Below are positions 60,250-64,000 of a stretch of 64,000 nucleotides of DNA, piece by piece. Location of the stretch: NCBI GenBank assembly GCA_963666825.2, contig OY763044.2, forward strand, positions 1,860,001-1,924,000. Direction: 5' to 3'. This DNA is from Saccharicrinis sp963666825 (GTDB lineage: Bacteria; Bacteroidota; Bacteroidia; Bacteroidales; Marinilabiliaceae). The notes under the pieces were generated by a model. It had not been told where the DNA came from and ran no database searches. It saw only the letters and a list, made by a program, of their open reading frames with translations. The number at the start of each line of letters is the position of its first letter. The first letter of the stretch is position 1. Position numbers and translations under genes: made by a program.

Positions 60250-63180
60250 TCACAAGAATAACTCTTTTATTTGACTTTCATTCATATTCTTAAAAGGATT
60301 ATTAGAGTTAATGAAAGTATCTGCTAATTTCGATTTATGTTCTTGTAATTTCATAATCTTTTCTTCGATTGTTTCTGTGGATATAAACCTGTAAACAAAC
60401 ACATTTTGCTTTTGACCGATACGGTGTGCTCGATTTATGGCCTGAGCTTCTGCTGCAGGATTCCACCAAGGATTTAATAAAAATACATAATCAGCACTTA
60501 CCAGGTTTAAACCAACACCTCCGGCCTTTAATGATATAAGAAAAACTTTACAATCTTTATCTTTCTCAAAGCTATCAACTACTTCCTGACGATTGGTTGT
60601 ACTTCCTGTTAATTTGCTGAATTTTATTTTTCTACGTTTAATTTGAGTTTCAAGCAAATCCAGGTCTTTTACGAAAGATGAAAAAATTAATACTTTATGA
60701 TTCTCATTGACAATACTTTCAAGATTATCAATAATCATATTAAATTTACCTGATTCTCCTTTAAAATCAGGCTTGATAAATACAGGATGGTTGGCTATTT
60801 GCCTTAATCGTGTCAATCCCTGAAGAGCTAAAAATGTTGACTTTTCAATACCTTTTACTTCAAAAGTTTTAAGTAGCTCATTTCTAATTCCGGATTTCTC
60901 AGACTCATAAATTTTCTTTTGTTCCGTAGTCATATCACAATACAAAACCTGCTCTGTAATAGGTGGTAATTCCTTAGCTACCTTTTCTTTAGTCCTTCTT
61001 AAAACAAAGGGCTCAATTAACTTTTGTAACTTTTCCTCATGTTCTTCGCTATTATTTCTTTCTATTGGTGTTATATATTGCCGTTTGAAAAAGTTTAAAT
61101 TACCAAGCAGTCCATTGTTTACAAAATTCATTTGAGCCCATAAATCACTTAATGAATTTTCGATAGGAGTACCAGTTAAAACAAGCTTTTTATTGCAATT
61201 CAACTGCATTATAGCTTCGTAAATCTTTGAATTGGGATTCTTTATATATTGACTCTCATCCAATATGGTGTAATGAAATTGAAAATGTTTTAAGTAATCA
61301 ATATCATTACGTACAACACCATACGATGATAAAACAACGTGATAATGTCTGATTATCTTACCTATTTCTTTTGATTTTAAACGTTTTGCACCAGAGTAGA
61401 TATAAATTTTTAAAGAAGGAGCAAATTTCCTGAACTCATTTAACCAGTTATGTATTAATGATGTTGGTAATATTATCAGTGATGTTGGTATTCCGCTATT
61501 ATTAAAACCATCAAGATCCGAAGTTTCAAATAGATTCAATTGTTGAATTTGTTCTATTTCAGACTGATCTAAATTATTTTCTTCATAGACTTTAAGCAAT
61601 AATGTAATGGTCTGCAAAGTCTTTCCTAATCCCATATCATCAGCCAAAATTCCTCCAAAATTATTATTATGCAGATAATTCATCCATTTAAAGCCCTGAA
61701 GTTGATAGGGGCGGAGATTAGCTTTTAACCCCTCTGGTATGTTATTATCCTTATTATCTGGCGTTGAAGTAAATTTTGTATGATTATAACTTGTTGAATT
61801 TGACTTTAACAAATTATAGTACATGTTATTAAGTTTGATCTGTCCGTTTTTATCTTCTGAAAAAGTAAGTATATCGGTGTACTTACTAAACCATTCTTCC
61901 GGAATCAGAAAGATCTCCCCATTAGGCAACTTAAATTCTTTCTTACCCGAAATAATGTTTTTTCTGATTTTAATGAATGGAATTTCAAAATCGCCTACTA
62001 AAACTCTCATCTGCAAATCAAACCAATCTTTATCCTTATTGGATGTAAATTCACAAGAAAATTTCCCTACAAAATAATTATTATCCAGATTTGTCTGTTT
62101 AACTTCAATATCCTGCTGCTGGAGCTGACTATAGTTCTGATTTATCCAATCTATTATATCTTGTATGGCAGAGGTTTCGTTAGGATTTTCGTTATGGGGA
62201 TAAAAATTTGCACCACTTTCATGTTCTAACCCAAGTTCTTTTATATATTGAATAATTCCTTCCTCCCAGACTAAATCTCTCCTATATTTCGTAAAAACAT
62301 ACGAATTATCATTCTTTTCTAATTGCAATGCAATATTTGATGCACTATTTGCTAAATACTCTTTTTGCGCATATTTAAACTTTAATACTAAAATTGGATT
62401 TTGACTTATATTCTGTTCCAGGCTTAAAATCGCCTTCGGTTTAGTTTTATCCTCATAAATTTCAAATCCCTTATTAACTACATGATGATTTCTTACAGCA
62501 TTCGAAACAAATGTTTCCATATAGGATTCGACACTTCTTGCTTGAATATTAATTTCCGGCTTATCAAAAAATGGAATAAATTTCTTACTATCAGTATCCT
62601 TAAAGCGGTACAGTACGTTTTTAATTAGAAGAGCGCAGGGCTCATGACAAATTACCTGAGGATTTTTATAGGTTAATGCTAAATCCTCATTTTCAATCTT
62701 TACTTTTAAACTGTAATTAATACCTTCCTCACTTAAAGTGAAATAAAATACGGGCTCAGCTACTTCTTTAAATACCTCAATTCTATCCGATTTATATAAA
62801 TTGCTGTATTTGGCATCCTTAAAATAAACAGGAATATCCAGATCTGATGCCAAAAGATCAAAACATTTGGCCATATATTTTTCTATATGAGGCCTTATAA
62901 TATCATTCAATTTTTTCTCTTCTAAATTATTATAGAAAAGTTTAATTGTTTTATCCTTAGAATATATTGAAAAAAGGTGCTTATCACTTAGTTTATGAAG
63001 TATATTAAGTATACTCGATTCTGTTTGCGAAAAGCTGTAATCGTATTTTTTTAAATCTGCAGTGTCAATTTTTTCTTTTAAAGATAAAGAAGGTGATTCG
63101 TCACTATCTTCTACTAAATAAGGAACAGCTATAATTCCCAAGTGTCTGTTTTCTGTTAATACAATAATGAATTTTTCCAT
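60250..63180 (-). CDS. SNF2-family DEAD/DEAH-type ATPase
   Basis: A 976-residue SWI2/SNF2-type DNA translocase. The N-terminal half (about 1-480) is not recognisable and lacks an obvious zinc-binding SWIM motif. The ATPase starts with YQLQGFKWMNYLHNNNFGG, Walker A DDMGLGKT at 514-521, the Walker B variant DESQ in TILDESQYIKNPNSK, LTGTPIENSLSDLWAQMNFV, and the C-terminal lobe KVLIFSSFVKDLDLLETQI, GGVGLNLVSADYV and QAINRAHRIGQ. Such stand-alone proteins are common in Bacteroidota and are of uncertain role (transcription recycling or repair). It is divergent from ffh. Confidence 0.92.
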   Translation of the reverse strand: MEKFIIVLTENRHLGIIAVPYLVEDSDESPSLSLKEKIDTADLKKYDYSFSQTESSILNILHKLSDKHLFSIYSKDKTIKLFYNNLEEKKLNDIIRPHIEKYMAKCFDLLASDLDIPVYFKDAKYSNLYKSDRIEVFKEVAEPVFYFTLSEEGINYSLKVKIENEDLALTYKNPQVICHEPCALLIKNVLYRFKDTDSKKFIPFFDKPEINIQARSVESYMETFVSNAVRNHHVVNKGFEIYEDKTKPKAILSLEQNISQNPILVLKFKYAQKEYLANSASNIALQLEKNDNSYVFTKYRRDLVWEEGIIQYIKELGLEHESGANFYPHNENPNETSAIQDIIDWINQNYSQLQQQDIEVKQTNLDNNYFVGKFSCEFTSNKDKDWFDLQMRVLVGDFEIPFIKIRKNIISGKKEFKLPNGEIFLIPEEWFSKYTDILTFSEDKNGQIKLNNMYYNLLKSNSTSYNHTKFTSTPDNKDNNIPEGLKANLRPYQLQGFKWMNYLHNNNFGGILADDMGLGKTLQTITLLLKVYEENNLDQSEIEQIQQLNLFETSDLDGFNNSGIPTSLIILPTSLIHNWLNEFRKFAPSLKIYIYSGAKRLKSKEIGKIIRHYHVVLSSYGVVRNDIDYLKHFQFHYTILDESQYIKNPNSKIYEAIMQLNCNKKLVLTGTPIENSLSDLWAQMNFVNNGLLGNLNFFKRQYITPIERNNSEEHEEKLQKLIEPFVLRRTKEKVAKELPPITEQVLYCDMTTEQKKIYESEKSGIRNELLKTFEVKGIEKSTFLALQGLTRLRQIANHPVFIKPDFKGESGKFNMIIDNLESIVNENHKVLIFSSFVKDLDLLETQIKRRKIKFSKLTGSTTNRQEVVDSFEKDKDCKVFLISLKAGGVGLNLVSADYVFLLNPWWNPAAEAQAINRAHRIGQKQNVFVYRFISTETIEEKIMKLQEHKSKLADTFINSNNPFKNMNESQIKELFL

Positions 63181-63325
63181 TAAACTTCTTGACTTTTCCT
63201 TTCTTTCCTGTTATTATATGAAAGTAAAAATAATGTGTTAGCATTAATATATGCAAGAATTTAGACTTTATTATTTTTAATTAAGCTTTGTATTGCTTAT
63301 AGCTAGTTCATATCCAAATATTTTA

Positions 63326-63333
63326 TATTTTTG
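63326..63333 (+). promoter_or_regulatory. -7 promoter element for ffh
   Basis: TATTTTTG matches TAnnTTTG 28 bases before the ATG. No -33 TTG at the usual spacing. Confidence 0.45.
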
Positions 63334-63361
63334 CACTCTGAAAAATTAAAAAGTAAATACG

Positions 63362-64000
63362 ATGTTCGAGAATCTGTCGGAAAAACTAGAACGTTCCTTT
63401 AAACTTTTAAAAGGTCAGGGCAAAATTACAGAGATTAATATTGCTGAGACATTAAAAGATGTGCGTAGGGCGCTCTTGAATGCTGATGTTAACTATAAAA
63501 CTGCCAAAACATTTACAGAAACAGTAAAGCAAAAAGCTTTAGGTTCTGATGTATTGAACGCTGTTCAGCCTGGGCAAATGATGGTTAAAATTGTGCATGA
63601 TGAGTTAGCACAATTGATGGGAGGAGAATCGGTTGATATAAATATAAAAGGTAATCCTGCTATCATATTAATGGCTGGTTTGCAAGGATCTGGTAAAACA
63701 ACTCATACCGGAAAATTAGCAAACTTGTTAAAAAACAAAAGAGGTAAAAAACCTTTATTAGTAGCTGGTGACGTTTATCGTCCTGCTGCGATTAATCAGC
63801 TTCAGGTATTGGGTGAACAAATTGGTGTTCCTGTATATACTGAAGAAGGTAATAACGACCCGGTAAAATTAGCTAAGGATGGTATTAAGCAAGCCAAAGC
63901 TAATGGTAATGACGTTGTTATTGTCGATACTGCTGGTCGTTTAGCTATTGATGAGCAGATGATGAACGAGATTGCTGCCATCAAAAAAGCAATTAACCCT
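63362..64000 (+). CDS. ffh: Signal recognition particle protein Ffh, N-terminal part (runs off the window)
   Basis: The first 213 codons of the SRP GTPase that targets nascent membrane proteins. MFENLSEKLERSFKLLKGQG opens the N domain; the G domain shows GLQGSGKTTHTGKLA (G1), DVYRPAAINQL and VDTAGRL (G3). The usual GLQGSGKTTTTGKLA has His in place of one Thr here. The methionine-rich M domain lies beyond the window. The ATG at 63362 is the conserved start. Confidence 0.96.
   Translation, partial: MFENLSEKLERSFKLLKGQGKITEINIAETLKDVRRALLNADVNYKTAKTFTETVKQKALGSDVLNAVQPGQMMVKIVHDELAQLMGGESVDINIKGNPAIILMAGLQGSGKTTHTGKLANLLKNKRGKKPLLVAGDVYRPAAINQLQVLGEQIGVPVYTEEGNNDPVKLAKDGIKQAKANGNDVVIVDTAGRLAIDEQMMNEIAAIKKAINP

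Noticed and set aside
1..64000. tRNA, rRNA, IS elements or phage genes
   Set aside because: I looked through the intergenic regions by eye and saw no cloverleaf-like sequence with CCA-adjacent acceptor, no transposase and no inverted-repeat-bounded insertion; a tRNAscan run would settle the first point.

Overview
The window is a single low-GC chromosomal segment from a member of the Bacteroidota, most likely of the Marinilabiliales/Bacteroidales type. The grounds are the AT-rich sequence, several matches to the Bacteroidota -7 promoter element TAnnTTTG, the long-N-terminus RluA protein, the paired pyrophosphate-type phosphofructokinases, and characteristic families (GYDIA kinase, head-GIN protein, DUF1015). 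I saw no tRNA, rRNA, IS element, prophage or CRISPR array. Both window ends cut a gene: an RluA-type pseudouridine synthase at the left and ffh at the right.

Positions 1-12,016 are all on the minus strand and hold two adjacent metabolic operons. The upstream one (12,016-6,427) encodes both subunits of a methylcrotonyl-CoA-type carboxylase, a methylglutaconyl-CoA hydratase and an acyl-CoA dehydrogenase, which together could take isovaleryl-CoA from leucine to HMG-CoA. After a strong hairpin, the second (6,082-701) encodes type 2 IPP isomerase, class II HMG-CoA reductase, a GYDIA-family GHMP kinase, diphosphomevalonate decarboxylase and mevalonate kinase, leading from HMG-CoA to IPP/DMAPP. No HMG-CoA synthase or lyase is in the window.

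Positions 12,187-31,013 are mostly housekeeping: glycerate kinase, an MBL hydrolase, a BamA/TamA-like barrel, a PepSY membrane protein, a Cys-rich lipoprotein, ClpB, asparagine synthetase B, an ECF sigma factor, a glycosyltransferase, two phosphofructokinases with pyrophosphate-type signatures, an Rrf2 regulator, RsmE and a membrane histidine kinase.

Positions 31,160-48,939 are the most unusual part. An ECF sigma factor, a one-TM presumed anti-sigma, a membrane-anchored CnrX/Spy-like protein and a secreted Spy-like protein resemble a CnrYXH surveillance module. They precede a seven-gene export operon: an ABC ATPase; an ABC-2 permease fused to a degenerate M1-peptidase-like region and a golvesin-like domain; TolC; a lipoprotein adaptor; an RND permease; a 1568-residue RND permease fused to an ABC ATPase; and an ABC-2 permease. 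Within the fusion, the ATPase appears to be split by a membrane segment. This is the best candidate for an undescribed system: a hybrid proton-driven/ATP-driven envelope exporter.

From 48,984 to the end come a pentapeptide-repeat protein, an arsenic operon (arsR-arsC-acr3) with a candidate operator, uvrA, two secreted proteins of unknown function, a DHOD-like protein, YggS, DUF1015, a head-GIN protein, an SNF2 helicase and the start of ffh.
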